Below are positions 20,015 to 31,504 of a stretch of 64,000 nucleotides of DNA, in pieces. Source of the stretch: Brevibacillus sp. JNUCC-41 (GTDB taxonomy: Bacteria > Bacillota > Bacilli > Bacillales > DSM-1321); contig NZ_CP062163.1 of the NCBI RefSeq assembly GCF_014844095.1, forward strand, positions 3,443,501 to 3,507,500, read 5' to 3'. A model generated the notes under the pieces. The model saw nothing but the letters and a program-made list of their open reading frames with translations. It had not been told where the DNA came from and did not search any database. The position numbers were made by a program, and so were the translations under genes. Position 1 is the first letter of the stretch. Each line of letters starts with the position of its first letter.

Positions 20015-20491
20015 GATCCTAGTTATCTGTGATTTCACCAAATGGAGTTATGTTGGTTTATGTAGAATATTAGGGAAATCACTATCATATTTTCATTATA
20101 CTAAAAAAATACTAAACTATTTACAAAAGGACAAGGCAATGGCTTTGTCCTTTTGCTTTTATTTAGGGTAAGACAAGGGATAACCGTGGATTCTCATGAA
20201 AAGTTTTCTGAGTCAATATGTTGAAAAGGCTTTCATAGTAACATTTTATCTAGATTTCAACTGTAATGACAATAGAATTTCAGAGCAAAAATGAATGATT
20301 TTAACAAGAAAAAAATCTACGGAAAAGAAGGTTTTTTCCATTTTACACAGGAGAATAGAAGTATATTATAATAATATTTTAAAAATTCCGGGAAAGAAAA
20401 TTATGCACGAAGGAGAATTTTGTTGTAATATGATAGAGAAAACACGCATTAAATTTCGAAGTTGTTTTTTAGTAGATAAGGAGGATGGGAA
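20015..20491 (+). other. 477-base gene-free gap between ylqH and sucC
   Basis: It holds the terminator at 20124-20160 and, further on, an A+T-rich stretch with a possible promoter: TTTACA (20342-20347) and TATTAT (20364-20369), 16 bases apart. A 66-codon frame from 20295 runs into sucC, but it has no ribosome site and a composition unlike its neighbours, so I do not call it. No other RNA structure was recognised. Confidence 0.6.
20124..20160 (+). terminator. Intrinsic terminator after ylqH
   Basis: A perfect 11-bp stem CAAAAGGACAA / TTGTCCTTTTG, extended inward by GC/GC, is followed by CTTTTATTT. It separates the sip-rnhB-ylqH block from sucCD. Confidence 0.85.
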
Positions 20492-21652
20492 ATGAATATC
20501 CATGAGTATCAGGGGAAAGAGATATTGCGACAATACGGGGTATCCGTTCCAAATGGCCGGGTTGCCTTTACTGTTGATGAAGCAGTGGAAGCAGCGAAGG
20601 AGTTAGGTACGGAAGTTGTTGTCGTAAAAGCTCAAATTCATGCGGGCGGCCGCGGGAAAGCCGGCGGAGTCAAGGTAGCGAAGAATCTTGATGAAGCTCG
20701 TACATATGCAGAAGAGATTCTTGGCAAGACGTTGGTGACCCATCAAACAGGACCTGCAGGCAAGGAAGTTAAGCGTTTACTTATAGAAGAGGGCTGCGAC
20801 ATTACGAAAGAGTATTATATCGGGCTGGTCCTTGACCGTGCTACGAATAGTGTCGTGTTGATGGCTTCTGAAGAAGGCGGAACGGAAATTGAGGAAGTGG
20901 CCGAAAAGACGCCAGAGAAAATTTTCAAAGAAGTAATCGATCCGGTTGTCGGCCTGACTGGCTTCCAAGCACGGAGGATTGCATTCAATATCAATATTCC
21001 GGCTTCACTTATAAATAAAGCTTCCAAGCTGATGGTTAACTTATATACTGCTTTCGTTGAAAAAGATTGCTCAATCGCAGAAATCAACCCATTAGTGGTT
21101 ACGGGCGACGGAAATGTAATGGCACTTGATGCTAAATTGAATTTTGATGATAATGCGATTTACCGCCAAAAAGACATCGCGGAATTCCGTGATTTGGATG
21201 AAGAGGATGCAAAAGAGATTGAAGCATCAAAACATGGCCTTAGTTACATATCGCTTGACGGAAATATCGGATGCATGGTTAATGGTGCCGGGCTTGCTAT
21301 GGCTACGATGGACATCATTAAACATTATATGGGAGATCCGGCTAACTTCCTTGACGTTGGTGGCGGCGCCACTGAGGAAAAAGTGAAAGAGGCTTTCAAA
21401 ATCATCCTTTCCGATAAAAATGTTAAAGGCATCTTCGTTAATATCTTCGGAGGAATCATGAAATGTGACATCATCGCAACAGGCGTCGTGGCTGCTGCTA
21501 AAGAGCTTGGCTTGGATGTCCCTCTTGTTGTTCGTCTTGAAGGAACGAATGTGGACCTTGGCAAAAAGATTCTAAAAGAGTCAGGTTTAAATATTACGGC
21601 TGCTGAATCAATGGCTGATGGAGCACAAAAAATAGTATCACTTGTAGGATAA
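20492..21652 (+). CDS. sucC: Succinyl-CoA synthetase beta subunit
   Basis: SucC with SucD interconverts succinyl-CoA and succinate with formation of nucleoside triphosphate in the citric acid cycle. The protein begins [20 protein letters not shown], has an ATP-grasp N-terminal domain with [19 protein letters not shown], and a C-terminal ligase-CoA domain with [16 protein letters not shown] (here [12 protein letters not shown]) and [13 protein letters not shown]. At 386 residues it is the standard length. ATG 20492 follows AAGGAGG at 20479-20485. sucD starts 18 bases after its stop. Confidence 0.98.
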   Translation: MNIHEYQGKEILRQYGVSVPNGRVAFTVDEAVEAAKELGTEVVVVKAQIHAGGRGKAGGVKVAKNLDEARTYAEEILGKTLVTHQTGPAGKEVKRLLIEEGCDITKEYYIGLVLDRATNSVVLMASEEGGTEIEEVAEKTPEKIFKEVIDPVVGLTGFQARRIAFNINIPASLINKASKLMVNLYTAFVEKDCSIAEINPLVVTGDGNVMALDAKLNFDDNAIYRQKDIAEFRDLDEEDAKEIEASKHGLSYISLDGNIGCMVNGAGLAMATMDIIKHYMGDPANFLDVGGGATEEKVKEAFKIILSDKNVKGIFVNIFGGIMKCDIIATGVVAAAKELGLDVPLVVRLEGTNVDLGKKILKESGLNITAAESMADGAQKIVSLVG

Positions 21653-21670
21653 TAGGCAGGGGGGAACATA

Positions 21671-22573
21671 ATGAGCGTTTATATTAATAAAGATACGAAA
21701 GTGATCGTTCAGGGAATCACTGGTGCAACAGCATTATTTCATACAAAACAAATGTTGGAATACGGCACGAAAATCGTTGGAGGAGTCACTCCGGGTAAAG
21801 GTGGAACAGAAGCGGAAGGAGTACCTGTATTCAATACAGTTTCCGAAGCTGTCACTGAAACCGGTGCGAATGCTTCCGTTATCTATGTACCGGCGCCATT
21901 TGCTGCCGATGCAATTCTGGAAGCTGTAGACGCAGAACTTGATCTTGTCATTTGTATCACGGAACATATTCCTGTCCTGGATATGGTCAAGGTTAAGCGT
22001 TACATGGAAGGCAAAAAAACTCGCTTGATCGGACCGAACTGCCCAGGTGTCATTACTCCTGAAGAGTGTAAGATTGGTATCATGCCAGGATATATCCACA
22101 AAAAAGGCCATGTAGGTGTAGTTTCACGTTCTGGAACTTTAACGTACGAAGCCGTTCACCAATTATCGCAAGCTGGCATCGGGCAATCTTCGGCTGTCGG
22201 TATCGGTGGGGATCCAGTTAACGGAACGGATTTCATCGACGTATTGAAGGCATTCAATGAAGATCCGGAAACACATGCTGTGATCATGATCGGGGAAATC
22301 GGCGGAACGGCAGAAGAAGAAGCAGCAATCTGGGTGAAGGAAAATATGACTAAGCCAGTTGTTGGTTTCATTGGTGGCCGTACGGCTCCTGCCGGTAAAC
22401 GCATGGGACATGCCGGAGCCATTATCTCAGGAGGAAAAGGAACTGCTGACGAGAAAATCCGCGTTATGAACGAATGTGGAATTAAAGTTGCCGAAACTCC
22501 ATCCGTAATGGGTGAAACATTGATTTCCGTCTTGAAAGAAAAAGAGATTTACGAACCTTGTAAAACACATTAA
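21671..22573 (+). CDS. sucD: Succinyl-CoA synthetase alpha subunit
   Basis: SucD binds CoA and carries the phosphohistidine intermediate. Seen: the CoA-binding Rossmann domain with [17 protein letters not shown] near residue 13, [22 protein letters not shown], and the active histidine in [17 protein letters not shown] near residue 247. At 300 residues it matches B. subtilis. It is translated from GGCAGGGGGG and forms an operon with sucC that ends at the terminator at 22583. Confidence 0.98.
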   Translation: MSVYINKDTKVIVQGITGATALFHTKQMLEYGTKIVGGVTPGKGGTEAEGVPVFNTVSEAVTETGANASVIYVPAPFAADAILEAVDAELDLVICITEHIPVLDMVKVKRYMEGKKTRLIGPNCPGVITPEECKIGIMPGYIHKKGHVGVVSRSGTLTYEAVHQLSQAGIGQSSAVGIGGDPVNGTDFIDVLKAFNEDPETHAVIMIGEIGGTAEEEAAIWVKENMTKPVVGFIGGRTAPAGKRMGHAGAIISGGKGTADEKIRVMNECGIKVAETPSVMGETLISVLKEKEIYEPCKTH

Positions 22574-22582
22574 TTTAAGCTG

Positions 22583-22614
22583 GGCCGACCTTTTTTTGGG
22601 TCGGTCTTATTTTC
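22583..22614 (+). terminator. Intrinsic terminator after sucD
   Basis: GGCCGACC pairs with GGTCGGTC, with one G-T pair, across a T-rich loop; the tail is TTATTTT. Confidence 0.82.
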
Positions 22615-22691
22615 CTCCAATATCCTCGGGAGACACCGAGTACATCACCATCAACCTACCTTTAAAAAAATCCGGTTAGGGGCGTTTCAAA

Positions 22692-23558
22692 TTGAATAAA
22701 AAAGAAAAGTTAATCCATCTCCATCATTGCCGCGGGGCAGGATGGAAATCAATCCAAACAATCATGTCAAAAGACCCGTCATTATCTTCCCTATTCACGA
22801 CGGATTACGTTGAATGGGCAAAAATGCTCCCTATCCCTTCAAATAAGCTCAACCTCTTTCTCAAAGATTTACATTCACTCAATACCATCGATAAACTTAA
22901 AAATTACGAAGATAGCCAAATCCATTGTTTGACGATCTTCGATGATGAATATCCTTTTTTACTGAAGCAAATATTCGATCCTCCATGGGTTCTTTATTAT
23001 AAAGGTGATAAGAAGCTTTTAACAAGGAAGAATACGCTAGGTGTTGTTGGAACACGTAAGCCAACCTCGTATGGTCTGGAGGCCTTAAAATCGATTCTAT
23101 TACCGCTAGTAAAGAAAAAGTTCGTGATCATAAGCGGGGTGGCGGCTGGAATCGATGCAGAGTCACATAAGATCACATTAAAGGAAGGCGGAGATACGAT
23201 TGGGGTTTTAGGAGGAGGGCTTATGCAAATATATCCGAAATCCAATGTTACCCTTGCTGAAGAAATCGTCAATAAAGGCCTGCTTATATCTGAGACTCCA
23301 CCGGAAATGAAGGCGGAACCTTGGATGTTTCCGCTTAGGAATCGAATCATCAGTGGATTATCACAGGGAGTATTCGTGGTCGAGGCAAAAGAAAGGAGCG
23401 GTTCCCTTATTACGGCACAAGCTGCTTTGGAACATGGCAGGGAGGTATTTGCACTTCCTGGAAATGTTACAAGCCTTGAATCACTGGGGACCAATCAATT
23501 GATTTCCGATGGTGCCAAACTTGTTTTGAGTTCCAGGCAGATCGAGGAAGAGTTTTGA
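22692..23558 (+). CDS. dprA: DNA processing protein DprA (Smf)
   Basis: DprA binds incoming single-stranded DNA in natural transformation and loads RecA. The extended Rossmann fold is clear: GVVGTRKPTSYG near residue 117, IISGVAAGIDAESHK, GVLGGG, PLRNRIISGLSQGVFVVEA and GSLITAQAALEHGREVFALPG. It lacks the C-terminal winged-helix domain found in some species, as B. subtilis DprA also does. At 288 residues it is full length. The start is TTG 22692 with a weak TAGGGGCG ribosome site. Presence does not by itself show that the strain is competent. Confidence 0.95.
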   Translation: MNKKEKLIHLHHCRGAGWKSIQTIMSKDPSLSSLFTTDYVEWAKMLPIPSNKLNLFLKDLHSLNTIDKLKNYEDSQIHCLTIFDDEYPFLLKQIFDPPWVLYYKGDKKLLTRKNTLGVVGTRKPTSYGLEALKSILLPLVKKKFVIISGVAAGIDAESHKITLKEGGDTIGVLGGGLMQIYPKSNVTLAEEIVNKGLLISETPPEMKAEPWMFPLRNRIISGLSQGVFVVEAKERSGSLITAQAALEHGREVFALPGNVTSLESLGTNQLISDGAKLVLSSRQIEEEF

Positions 23559-23751
23559 CAATATAATATAGAAGATAGGCGGAGAATCATACGGGAAAAT
23601 AGAAAAAAGGTGCTTTTTTAGAAGGATGGGTTGAATTATTAGACAAAAAGGTTGAAAATATTGTAAAACTGTTATAAGTTTTGCAAATGGCACCTCTTGT
23701 CAAAATACCTATTAATAAATGAATCAGCATGCTTTGAAAAGTAAAGAGGTG

Positions 23752-23780
23752 TTGACAAATGATTTTTGAATGATTAATAA
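23752..23780 (+). promoter_or_regulatory. Probable promoter of topA
   Basis: TTGACA (23752-23757) and TAATAA (23775-23780) are 17 bases apart, about 40 bases before the topA start. The rest of the 263-base gap after dprA shows only a weak A+T hairpin, AAAAAAG/CTTTTTT at 23603-23619. Confidence 0.6.
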
Positions 23781-23821
23781 TAGTGAAGATTTATATTACC
23801 TCTTTGAGGAGGATTTATTGG

Positions 23822-25897
23822 ATGTCAGAATACTTAGTGATTGTGGAATCGCCCGCAAAGGCGAAAACAATAGAACGTTACTTGGGAAAAAAATATAAAG
23901 TAAAGGCTTCCATGGGGCATGTTCGAGATTTGCCTAAAAGTCAAATGGGTGTCGATGTTGAACATGAATATGAGCCTAAATATATAACTATCCGCGGCAA
24001 AGGCCCGGTTTTAAAAGAATTGAAAACCGCTGCGAAAAAAGCGAAAAAAATCTATCTCGCGGCTGACCCCGACAGGGAAGGGGAAGCCATTGCCTGGCAT
24101 TTGGCTCACAGTCTTGATGTTGATGTTAACTCTGATTGCCGTGTGGTATTCAACGAGATCACGAAAGAGGCCATCAAAGAATCATTTAAATCGCCGAGGC
24201 CAATAAATATGAAATTGGTTGATGCCCAGCAGGCAAGAAGGGTTTTGGATCGTTTAGTCGGATACAATATAAGCCCGCTTTTGTGGAAAAAAGTGAAAAA
24301 AGGCTTAAGTGCGGGACGGGTCCAATCGGTTGCTGTACGGATGATCATTGACCGGGAGAAGGAAATCAAAGATTTCATCCCGGAAGAGTATTGGACAATC
24401 AAGGCTGATTTTGTAAAAGGCAAAGAACAGTTTGAAGGTTCCTTCTTCAGCCTTGGCGGAGAGAAGAAGGAATTAAAAACCGAAGAGGACGTCAAAAAAG
24501 TGCTCGCCTCTTTAAATGGCGGCGAATTTACGATAGGAGCCGTGGCTAAAAAGGAAAGAAGGCGCAATCCAGCTGCCCCTTTTACAACTTCTTCCCTACA
24601 ACAGGAAGCGGCACGTAAATTGAATTTCCGTGCAAAGAAAACCATGATGCTTGCTCAGCAGCTTTATGAAGGAATCGAGCTTGGCAAGGAAGGTACAGTC
24701 GGGTTAATCACTTATATGAGAACCGATTCAACCCGGATTTCCGATGTTGCGAAAGAGGAAGTCCATACATTCATCCAAAATAATTATGGTAAAGATTATG
24801 TTCAGGCTGAACAGCGCAAGGAGAAAAAACAAACGAATGCCCAGGACGCCCATGAAGCAGTCAGGCCAACAAGCACATTACGTGAACCGGGTGTGGTCAA
24901 GGAGTTCTTATCCAGAGATCAATTCCGTCTTTATAAATTGATATGGGAACGATTCGTTTCTAGTCAAATGTCTTCGGCAGTCATGGATACGATGAGTATC
25001 GACCTGCATAACGGGGAGGTCATCTTCAGGGCAAATGGTTCAAAAATTAAATTTCCGGGTTTCATGAAGGTATATGTCGAAGGGTCCGATGACTCGGTGG
25101 AAGAAAAGGAAAATGCACTTCCGGATGTAAAAAAAGGAGATCAATTCTTTTCAAAAGATATCGAGCCAAAGCAGCATTTCACACAGCCTCCGCCCCGATA
25201 TACTGAAGCACGTCTTGTCAAAACCCTAGAGGAACTGGGAATAGGCCGTCCTTCTACATATGCTCCTACCTTGGATACGATTCAAAAACGGGGCTATGTT
25301 ACCTTGGATAATAAACGGTTCATCCCAACTGAGCTTGGTGAGATCGTTCTTGAATTGATACGCGAATTCTTCCCGGATATTCTTGATGCAGAGTTCACTG
25401 CCAAGATGGAACAGGAATTCGACAGCGTCGAGGAAGGCAGTATCGAATGGATAAAGGTCATTGATGAATTTTATAAAGAGTTTGCAATTCATCTGGCCAA
25501 AGCTGAAGTCGAGATGGAGAAAATTGAAATTAAAGATGAACCTGCCGGTGAAGATTGCGTGGAATGCGGACATGGGATGGTCTTTAAGATGGGGCGTTAT
25601 GGAAAGTTCATGGCATGCAGCAATTTCCCGGATTGCCGTAACACAAAGCCAATCGTTAAAGAAATCGGTGTCAAATGCCCAAAATGTAAAGAAGGAAACA
25701 TCATTGAAAGGAAAAGTAAAAAACGCCGCATATTTTACGGGTGTGATACCTACCCTGGATGTGACTTCATATCATGGGATAAACCGCTTCCGCGGAGTTG
25801 TCCAAAATGTGAAGGTACACTTGTTGAAAAGAAACTCAAAAAAGGCGTCCAGGTCCAGTGCATGGATTGTGATTTCAAGGAAATGCCGCAAGCATAG
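23822..25897 (+). CDS. topA: DNA topoisomerase I
   Basis: TopA relaxes negative supercoils by single-strand passage. The TOPRIM domain opens with [19 protein letters not shown] and contains [14 protein letters not shown]. The catalytic tyrosine is in [12 protein letters not shown] near residue 300. Three C-terminal zinc ribbons follow: CVECGHG...CSNFPDC, CPKCKEG...CDTYPGC and CPKCEGT...CMDC. At 691 residues it equals B. subtilis TopA. ATG 23822 follows GAGGAGG; the in-frame extension to 23783 crosses the promoter leader and is rejected. Confidence 0.98.
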   Translation: MSEYLVIVESPAKAKTIERYLGKKYKVKASMGHVRDLPKSQMGVDVEHEYEPKYITIRGKGPVLKELKTAAKKAKKIYLAADPDREGEAIAWHLAHSLDVDVNSDCRVVFNEITKEAIKESFKSPRPINMKLVDAQQARRVLDRLVGYNISPLLWKKVKKGLSAGRVQSVAVRMIIDREKEIKDFIPEEYWTIKADFVKGKEQFEGSFFSLGGEKKELKTEEDVKKVLASLNGGEFTIGAVAKKERRRNPAAPFTTSSLQQEAARKLNFRAKKTMMLAQQLYEGIELGKEGTVGLITYMRTDSTRISDVAKEEVHTFIQNNYGKDYVQAEQRKEKKQTNAQDAHEAVRPTSTLREPGVVKEFLSRDQFRLYKLIWERFVSSQMSSAVMDTMSIDLHNGEVIFRANGSKIKFPGFMKVYVEGSDDSVEEKENALPDVKKGDQFFSKDIEPKQHFTQPPPRYTEARLVKTLEELGIGRPSTYAPTLDTIQKRGYVTLDNKRFIPTELGEIVLELIREFFPDILDAEFTAKMEQEFDSVEEGSIEWIKVIDEFYKEFAIHLAKAEVEMEKIEIKDEPAGEDCVECGHGMVFKMGRYGKFMACSNFPDCRNTKPIVKEIGVKCPKCKEGNIIERKSKKRRIFYGCDTYPGCDFISWDKPLPRSCPKCEGTLVEKKLKKGVQVQCMDCDFKEMPQA

Positions 25898-26323
25898 AAA
25901 AGACCGTGAAATCGTTTACTTTCCCTGTGAACTATCGAAAAAACCTAAATATAAATTGACTCGGCATCTGCCGAGTTTCTTTATGTTCAGGAAAGTATGA
26001 TATCATAATAATATGTGAATTCGGTTCCAAGAAGAAAATGGATAAAGCTTGAAACTTTTTTATTTAGGCCATGTGATGTAAAATTCAGTGGACAAGTACA
26101 TTCTTTTAAAGATATAATTCCTATTTGTGTCCGTTACCCTTTTTAGAAAAGATGGATTGCAGGAAGAATGCCGGCTTGAGGCATGTGCTTTAAAATTATC
26201 GTTAGCAGGAATGAGTATTTCGGGTATAAATACATAGATATCGTTAAAAATGAAACGTTAATAAAAGCAGTTTTAATGATAAATGATCCTGTCTTATCAT
26301 ATCTATACATGGAGGTTCGAAAA
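25898..26323 (+). other. 426-base gene-free gap between topA and trmFO
   Basis: It contains the topA terminator (25959-25983) and then A+T-rich DNA. A small hairpin ATGCC/GGCAT lies at 26168-26184. The trmFO frame is open from 26183, but that part lacks a ribosome site and family similarity. I see no convincing promoter boxes and no other gene. Confidence 0.6.
25959..25983 (+). terminator. Intrinsic terminator after topA
   Basis: A perfect 7-bp stem ACTCGGC / GCCGAGT with an ATCT loop is followed by TTCTTT. Confidence 0.8.
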
Positions 26324-27631
26324 ATGAAAGAAACAAAAGTAAGTGTAATCGGTGCTGGGCTTGCTGGAAGTGAAGCGGCGTGGCAGTTAGCTAAAAGAGG
26401 AATTAAAGTCGATCTATATGAAATGCGCCCTGTAAAACAAACGCCAGCCCATCATACCGATAAATTCGCTGAACTTGTTTGTTCCAATTCACTTCGGGCA
26501 AATACTTTAACAAATGCAGTTGGTGTTTTAAAAGAAGAAATGCGTATTCTGGATTCGGTTATCATGTCGGCAGCAGATGCTTGTGCTGTACCGGCTGGCG
26601 GTGCTTTAGCTGTTGATCGACATGAATTTGCCGGTCTTGTTACGGAAAGGGTTAAAAATCATCCAAATGTGACGGTAATTAATGAAGAAGTGACGGAAAT
26701 TCCGGAAGGTCCTACCGTCATTGCAACCGGTCCGCTTACAAGTCAGTCGCTATCTGACAGTTTAAAGCAAATCATGGATGAAGAATACTTGTACTTCTAT
26801 GATGCCGCCGCACCAATTCTTGAAAAAGACAGCATAAACATGGATAAAGTATATTTGAAATCCCGTTATGACAAAGGGGAAGCAGCTTATTTGAACTGTC
26901 CGATGACGGAAGAAGAGTTTGACCGCTTTTATGAAGCATTGATCGCTGCAGAAACAGTACCACTTAAAGAATTCGAAAAGGAAATCTTTTTTGAAGGCTG
27001 CATGCCAATTGAAGTGATGGCATCACGTGGGAAGAAAACGATGTTATTTGGTCCATTGAAGCCTGTTGGATTAGAAGATCCAAAAACGGGAAAACGTCCT
27101 TTTGCTGTAGTTCAATTGCGTCAAGATGATGCGGCAGGAACACTTTATAATATTGTTGGTTTTCAGACACATTTGAAATGGGGGCCGCAAAAAGAAGTGT
27201 TGCAGCTCATACCTGGATTGGAAAATGCGGAAATTGTGCGTTATGGAGTCATGCATCGAAACACATTCATAAACTCACCTAATGTATTGAAACCTACGTA
27301 TCAATTCAAGAATCGGGATGATTTATTCTTTGCCGGTCAAATGACTGGTGTCGAAGGGTATGTAGAATCTGCTGCATCAGGACTTGTTGCAGGTATCAAT
27401 GCTGCAAGGATCGTCCAAGGATTGGAGCCTATCATATTCCCTGCGGAGACGACGATGGGCAGCATGGCAAGGTACATAACTTCGACGAATGGTAAGAGCT
27501 TCCAACCGATGAATGCCAACTTTGGATTGCTTCCAGACCTGGAAGTGAGAATCAAATCGAAAAAAGAGCGGAACGAAACGCATGCTAAACGCGCTTTGGA
27601 CACAATTCAGAACTTTGTGAAAAATTTGTAA
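26324..27631 (+). CDS. trmFO: tRNA (uracil-54-C5)-methyltransferase, folate/FAD-dependent
   Basis: TrmFO (Gid) makes ribothymidine 54 in tRNA using methylene-tetrahydrofolate and FADH2. The FAD-binding motif [16 protein letters not shown] is near residues 8-23. Family blocks [10 protein letters not shown] (catalytic cysteine region), [16 protein letters not shown] and [18 protein letters not shown] are present. From ATG 26324, after ATGGAGG, the protein has 435 residues, equal to B. subtilis. It precedes xerC by 59 bases, the order topA-trmFO-xerC-hslVU-codY known from Bacillus. Confidence 0.97.
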   Translation: MKETKVSVIGAGLAGSEAAWQLAKRGIKVDLYEMRPVKQTPAHHTDKFAELVCSNSLRANTLTNAVGVLKEEMRILDSVIMSAADACAVPAGGALAVDRHEFAGLVTERVKNHPNVTVINEEVTEIPEGPTVIATGPLTSQSLSDSLKQIMDEEYLYFYDAAAPILEKDSINMDKVYLKSRYDKGEAAYLNCPMTEEEFDRFYEALIAAETVPLKEFEKEIFFEGCMPIEVMASRGKKTMLFGPLKPVGLEDPKTGKRPFAVVQLRQDDAAGTLYNIVGFQTHLKWGPQKEVLQLIPGLENAEIVRYGVMHRNTFINSPNVLKPTYQFKNRDDLFFAGQMTGVEGYVESAASGLVAGINAARIVQGLEPIIFPAETTMGSMARYITSTNGKSFQPMNANFGLLPDLEVRIKSKKERNETHAKRALDTIQNFVKNL

Positions 27632-27690
27632 AATATTTGCCTGCTGTTTTAAAGTATGATACTATTTATTAGCCTTTGCGAGGTGTTTCC

Positions 27691-28593
27691 ATGATTAATC
27701 AAAAAAAGGCATTATCATCCTTCATCGAATATTTACAGATTGAAAAAAACAGTTCACAATACACCATTGAAAATTATAAACGTGATATTCACGAATTTTT
27801 TCTGTTCCTTAATGAACAGGGCATTGAGGATATCACGTCCGTTGAATATTTGGATGTCCGGTTATATTTAACGAATTTATATGAGAAAAACCTTTCTAAG
27901 CGCACTGTAGCAAGAAAAACTTCTTGCTTGCGGAGCCTTTATAGATTTTTACTACGTGAAGGTGATGTGAAGGATAACCCTTTTTCTTTGGCTTCTTTAC
28001 CTAAAAAGGATCAAAGACTGCCACGTTTTCTTTATGAGAAGGAAATGAATCAGTTGTTTTCTACTTTAAAGAAAGATTCACCGATAGGAATAAGGAACAA
28101 TGCCTTACTGGAATTATTGTATGCTACAGGAATTCGTGTAAGTGAATGTTGTGAGATTAAACTGCAGGATATCGACCTTTCCTTAGGGACGGTACTGATC
28201 CATGGAAAAGGAAAAAAGGATCGCTACGTTCCGGTTGGCAGTTATGCACAGGAAGCGATAGATTTATACATACGTACAGCCAGGATGGAATTGACTTCGT
28301 CTGACGCCAAGGCGCATGTTTATTTATTTGTTAATTTTCGTGGAGACCCTCTGACACCTAGGGGAGTTCGCTATATATTGAATGAATTGATAAAAAAGTC
28401 AGCCGCAGATGGAAGTCTTCATCCCCATATGCTAAGGCATTCGTTTGCTACACACCTATTGAATAATGGGGCGGACATTCGCACGGTTCAGGAATTGCTT
28501 GGTCATTCCAAAATTTCATCAACGCAAGTGTATACGCATGTTACAAAAGACCAATTGAAAAAAGTCTACAATGCATCACATCCGCGGCCTTAA
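27691..28593 (+). CDS. xerC: Tyrosine recombinase XerC (CodV)
   Basis: XerC with XerD resolves chromosome dimers at dif. The SAM-like N-terminal domain covers about residues 1-90. The catalytic residues are all visible: Arg149 in ATGIRVSE, the lysine of GKGKKDR, His246 and Arg249 in HPHMLRHSF, His272 in LLGHSKI and Tyr281 in QVYTHV. At 300 residues it is near CodV (304). ATG 27691 follows GCGAGGTG. The stop is 20 bases before hslV, and the four genes xerC-hslV-hslU-codY likely form the cod operon. Confidence 0.96.
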   Translation: MINQKKALSSFIEYLQIEKNSSQYTIENYKRDIHEFFLFLNEQGIEDITSVEYLDVRLYLTNLYEKNLSKRTVARKTSCLRSLYRFLLREGDVKDNPFSLASLPKKDQRLPRFLYEKEMNQLFSTLKKDSPIGIRNNALLELLYATGIRVSECCEIKLQDIDLSLGTVLIHGKGKKDRYVPVGSYAQEAIDLYIRTARMELTSSDAKAHVYLFVNFRGDPLTPRGVRYILNELIKKSAADGSLHPHMLRHSFATHLLNNGADIRTVQELLGHSKISSTQVYTHVTKDQLKKVYNASHPRP

Positions 28594-28613
28594 ATGTTGA
28601 AAGGGGACACTTT

Positions 28614-29141
28614 ATGACAACGATATTTGCAGTGCATCATAAAGGTGAATGTGCCATGTCCGGTGATGGGCAGGTTACTTTAGGAAATTCAGTAGTGATG
28701 AAGCATACGGCGAGGAAAGTAAGGAAAATCTTTAATGGTAATGTCCTGGCAGGTTTTGCAGGTTCCGTTGCAGATGCATTCACCTTATTTGAGATGTTCG
28801 AAGCTAAACTTGAAGAGTATAATGGCAATCTTCAGCGCGCTGCCGTCGAAATGGCAAAGCAATGGAGAAGTGACAATGTATTGAGAAAACTGGAAGCCAT
28901 GCTGGTTGTGATGGATAAGAACCACTTACTGCTCGTTTCTGGCACCGGGGAAGTAATTGAACCGGATGACGGGATTCTCGCCATAGGATCGGGTGGGAAT
29001 TATGCCCTGGCTGCCGGCAGGGCATTAATGAGGTTTTCCAGTGACCATTTATCGGCAAAGGAAATCGCTCAATCATCTTTACAAATTGCAGCGGAAATTT
29101 GTGTATTTACGAATACGAATATAATCGTGGAAGAGTTGTAA
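28614..29141 (+). CDS. hslV: HslV (ClpQ) peptidase subunit
   Basis: HslV is the proteasome-like protease partner of HslU. The protein starts [20 protein letters not shown], so removal of Met exposes Thr as the N-terminal nucleophile, as in E. coli. Further family blocks are [20 protein letters not shown] and [16 protein letters not shown]. At 175 residues it lacks the short N-terminal extension (MSSFHA) that I recall for B. subtilis CodW. AAAGGGG supplies the ribosome site. No in-frame upstream start with a ribosome site exists in the 20-base gap from xerC. Confidence 0.96.
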   Translation: MTTIFAVHHKGECAMSGDGQVTLGNSVVMKHTARKVRKIFNGNVLAGFAGSVADAFTLFEMFEAKLEEYNGNLQRAAVEMAKQWRSDNVLRKLEAMLVVMDKNHLLLVSGTGEVIEPDDGILAIGSGGNYALAAGRALMRFSSDHLSAKEIAQSSLQIAAEICVFTNTNIIVEEL

Positions 29142-29153
29142 GGAGGAGCGCAA

Positions 29154-30563
29154 ATGTCAAAAAAAGCTAATTTAACACCGAGGCAAATCGTTGAAAAACT
29201 GGATCAGTATATCGTAGGGCAGCGTGAGGCAAAACGGGCAGTGGCAGTGGCTCTTCGGAATCGCTACCGACGTTCCCTTCTTTCGGATCAACTTCGTGAT
29301 GAAGTCGTTCCGAAGAATATATTAATGATTGGACCGACAGGCGTTGGGAAAACAGAAATAGCTCGGAGAATGGCTAAATTGGTAGGTGCTCCTTTTGTAA
29401 AAGTTGAAGCAACGAAATTTACGGAAGTCGGGTATGTCGGCCGGGATGTTGAGTCGATGGTTCGTGATTTGGTGGAGACTTCCGTCCGCCTCGTGAAGGA
29501 AGAAAAGATGGCCAGCGTAAAGGAGCGGGCAGAAGAAAATGCAAATCGCCGCTTAATAGAACTTTTAGTGCCATCAACAAAAAAACAGAGTAATTTCAAG
29601 AATCCTCTTGAAGTCTTTTTTGGAGGCAATAACAATCAAGACGAACAGGATTCGGAAGAAAATTCCGAAGATTTAAGTTTGCAGGAAAAAAGAAAAATCG
29701 TCGCTGAAAAGCTGGCTAATGGTGAGTTAGAAAGTGAAATGATAACGGTCGAAGTGGAAGAACAGACTGCTTCGATGTTTGATATGCTCCAAGGTTCGGG
29801 AATGGAACAAATGGGGATGAACATGCAGGACGCTTTAGGAAGCTTGATGCCGAAAAAAAGCAAGAAGCGAAAATTGAAAGTAAGTGAAGCAAGAACCGTT
29901 TTAACAAATGAAGAAGCGGCAAAATTGATTGATATGGATGAAGTCACTTCCGATGCATTATACGGGGCTGAGCAAAATGGGATTATTTTCATCGATGAAA
30001 TAGACAAAATTGCCAGTAAGCAATCAGGAAGTTCATCAGCGGATGTCTCAAGAGAGGGTGTCCAAAGGGATATCCTGCCAATCGTTGAAGGTTCGACAGT
30101 AGTGACTAAATATGGTTCAGTTAAAACGGATCATGTCTTATTCATTGCTGCAGGGGCCTTTCACATGGCTAAGCCATCCGATCTTATCCCTGAATTACAA
30201 GGTAGATTTCCAATTCGTGTAGAATTGAACAAACTGACTGTAGACGACTTTGTACGGATTCTTCATGAACCGGATAATGCTTTGTTAAAACAATATGTTG
30301 CTTTATTAGAAACTGAAGGTATAGAAATTGAATTTTCTGACGATGCTGTTCGTAAGATAGCTGAAGTGGCCTTCGAAGTAAATCAAAATACAGACAATAT
30401 TGGTGCAAGAAGACTTCATACCATTTTGGAACGGTTGCTTGAAGACTTATCTTTTGAAGCTCCGGAAATAACGATGGAGAAGATTACAATTACGCCCCAA
30501 TATGTCGAAGGTAAGCTTGGTTCTATCGCCCGGAACAAAGATTTAAGCCAGTTTATCCTTTAA
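29154..30563 (+). CDS. hslU: HslU (ClpY) ATPase subunit
   Basis: HslU is the AAA+ unfoldase that feeds HslV. Walker [10 protein letters not shown] is near residue 63, the pore loop [10 protein letters not shown] near 93, the I-domain insertion runs about 110-240, Walker B is in [12 protein letters not shown], and sensor and arginine-finger motifs lie in [12 protein letters not shown] and NIGARRLHT. It ends in SQFIL; the exposed C-terminal tail is what docks in HslV. At 469 residues it matches CodX. It starts 12 bases after hslV with AAGGAGGAG. Confidence 0.97.
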   Translation: MSKKANLTPRQIVEKLDQYIVGQREAKRAVAVALRNRYRRSLLSDQLRDEVVPKNILMIGPTGVGKTEIARRMAKLVGAPFVKVEATKFTEVGYVGRDVESMVRDLVETSVRLVKEEKMASVKERAEENANRRLIELLVPSTKKQSNFKNPLEVFFGGNNNQDEQDSEENSEDLSLQEKRKIVAEKLANGELESEMITVEVEEQTASMFDMLQGSGMEQMGMNMQDALGSLMPKKSKKRKLKVSEARTVLTNEEAAKLIDMDEVTSDALYGAEQNGIIFIDEIDKIASKQSGSSSADVSREGVQRDILPIVEGSTVVTKYGSVKTDHVLFIAAGAFHMAKPSDLIPELQGRFPIRVELNKLTVDDFVRILHEPDNALLKQYVALLETEGIEIEFSDDAVRKIAEVAFEVNQNTDNIGARRLHTILERLLEDLSFEAPEITMEKITITPQYVEGKLGSIARNKDLSQFIL

Positions 30564-30671
30564 TTAAGAAACAATCTTGGCAATGATTTGCCTATGCAAT
30601 AAACATAAAATTACGGAAATACAACTTCATAGTTATTGTGAACCATGGTATTTTTAGGAGGAACAAATCAA

Positions 30672-31451
30672 ATGAACTTATTAGCAAAAACAAGAAAAAT
30701 CAATGCAATGCTACAAAAAGCAGCAGGTAAAGCAGTTAACTTCAAGGAAATGGCTGAAAGTTTAAGTGAAGTTATCGAAGCGAATGTATTCGTCGTCAGC
30801 CGCCGCGGGAAATTACTTGGCATCGCGGTAAGTCAGCAAATTGAAAACGAACGCATGTACAAAATGTTGGAAGATAAACAATTCCCTGAAGAGTACACAA
30901 AAAACCTCTTCAATATTCCTGAAACCTCTTCTAATCTTGATATCGAAAGCGAATATACTGCTTTCCCAGTCGAAAACAAAGAGCTTTTCGCAACTGGATT
31001 AACAACGATCGTACCGATTATGGGCGGCGGAGAACGTTTAGGAACATTGGTCCTTGCGCGATTACAAGAAAAATTTCATGATGATGATTTAATTTTGGCT
31101 GAATATGGTGCGACTGTAGTCGGCATGGAAATCCTGCGTGAAAAATCAGAAGAGATAGAAGAAGAAGCTCGTAGTAAAGCTGTCGTTCAAATGGCAATTT
31201 CCTCGTTATCTTACAGCGAATTGGAAGCGATTGAGCACATTTTTGAGGAGCTTAAAGGTAATGAAGGTCTGCTTGTAGCATCCAAAATTGCAGACCGTGT
31301 CGGCATCACCCGTTCCGTTATCGTAAATGCCCTACGGAAACTGGAAAGTGCCGGAGTCATTGAATCCCGCTCACTAGGAATGAAAGGTACTTATATCAAA
31401 GTATTGAACGATAAATTCCTTCTTGAATTAGAAAAGCTTAAAAATAATTAA
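30672..31451 (+). CDS. codY: Global nutritional repressor CodY
   Basis: CodY senses branched-chain amino acids and GTP and represses nitrogen, competence and, in B. subtilis, flagellar genes. The N-terminal GAF domain (residues 1-155) has the family start [20 protein letters not shown]. The C-terminal winged helix-turn-helix includes [19 protein letters not shown] and [20 protein letters not shown]. At 259 residues it equals B. subtilis CodY. ATG 30672 follows TAGGAGGAAC; the open frame back to 30645 overlaps the ribosome site and is rejected. It is the last gene before the intergenic element cluster. Confidence 0.98.
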   Translation: MNLLAKTRKINAMLQKAAGKAVNFKEMAESLSEVIEANVFVVSRRGKLLGIAVSQQIENERMYKMLEDKQFPEEYTKNLFNIPETSSNLDIESEYTAFPVENKELFATGLTTIVPIMGGGERLGTLVLARLQEKFHDDDLILAEYGATVVGMEILREKSEEIEEEARSKAVVQMAISSLSYSELEAIEHIFEELKGNEGLLVASKIADRVGITRSVIVNALRKLESAGVIESRSLGMKGTYIKVLNDKFLLELEKLKNN

Positions 31452-31458
31452 CATACAA

Positions 31459-31500
31459 AAAAGGCAGTCCTTTAAAAAGGGCTGCCTTTTGATTTTTCGC
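31459..31500 (+). terminator. Intrinsic terminator after codY
   Basis: AAAAGGCAG(T)CC pairs with GG(G)CTGCCTTTT around a TTTAAAAA loop, followed by GATTTTT. Its core is repeated almost exactly at 32359-32380. Confidence 0.88.
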
Positions 31501-31504
31501 CTAA

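Noticed and set aside
20295..20495. A 66-codon frame ending at the sucC start
   Set aside because: No ribosome site, no family resemblance, and it lies in the A+T-rich sucC leader that should hold the promoter.
22625..22640. Small hairpin CTCGG/CCGAG before dprA as a riboswitch or operator
   Set aside because: Only a 5-bp stem with no further structure or T tract; too weak to call.
24106..24645. A 179-codon minus-strand frame inside topA
   Set aside because: It is antisense to conserved topA codons and its sequence shows no domain; such frames are common opposite coding DNA.
25461..26000. A 179-codon + frame overlapping the topA end
   Set aside because: It is out of frame with the topA zinc-ribbon region and continues through the topA terminator.
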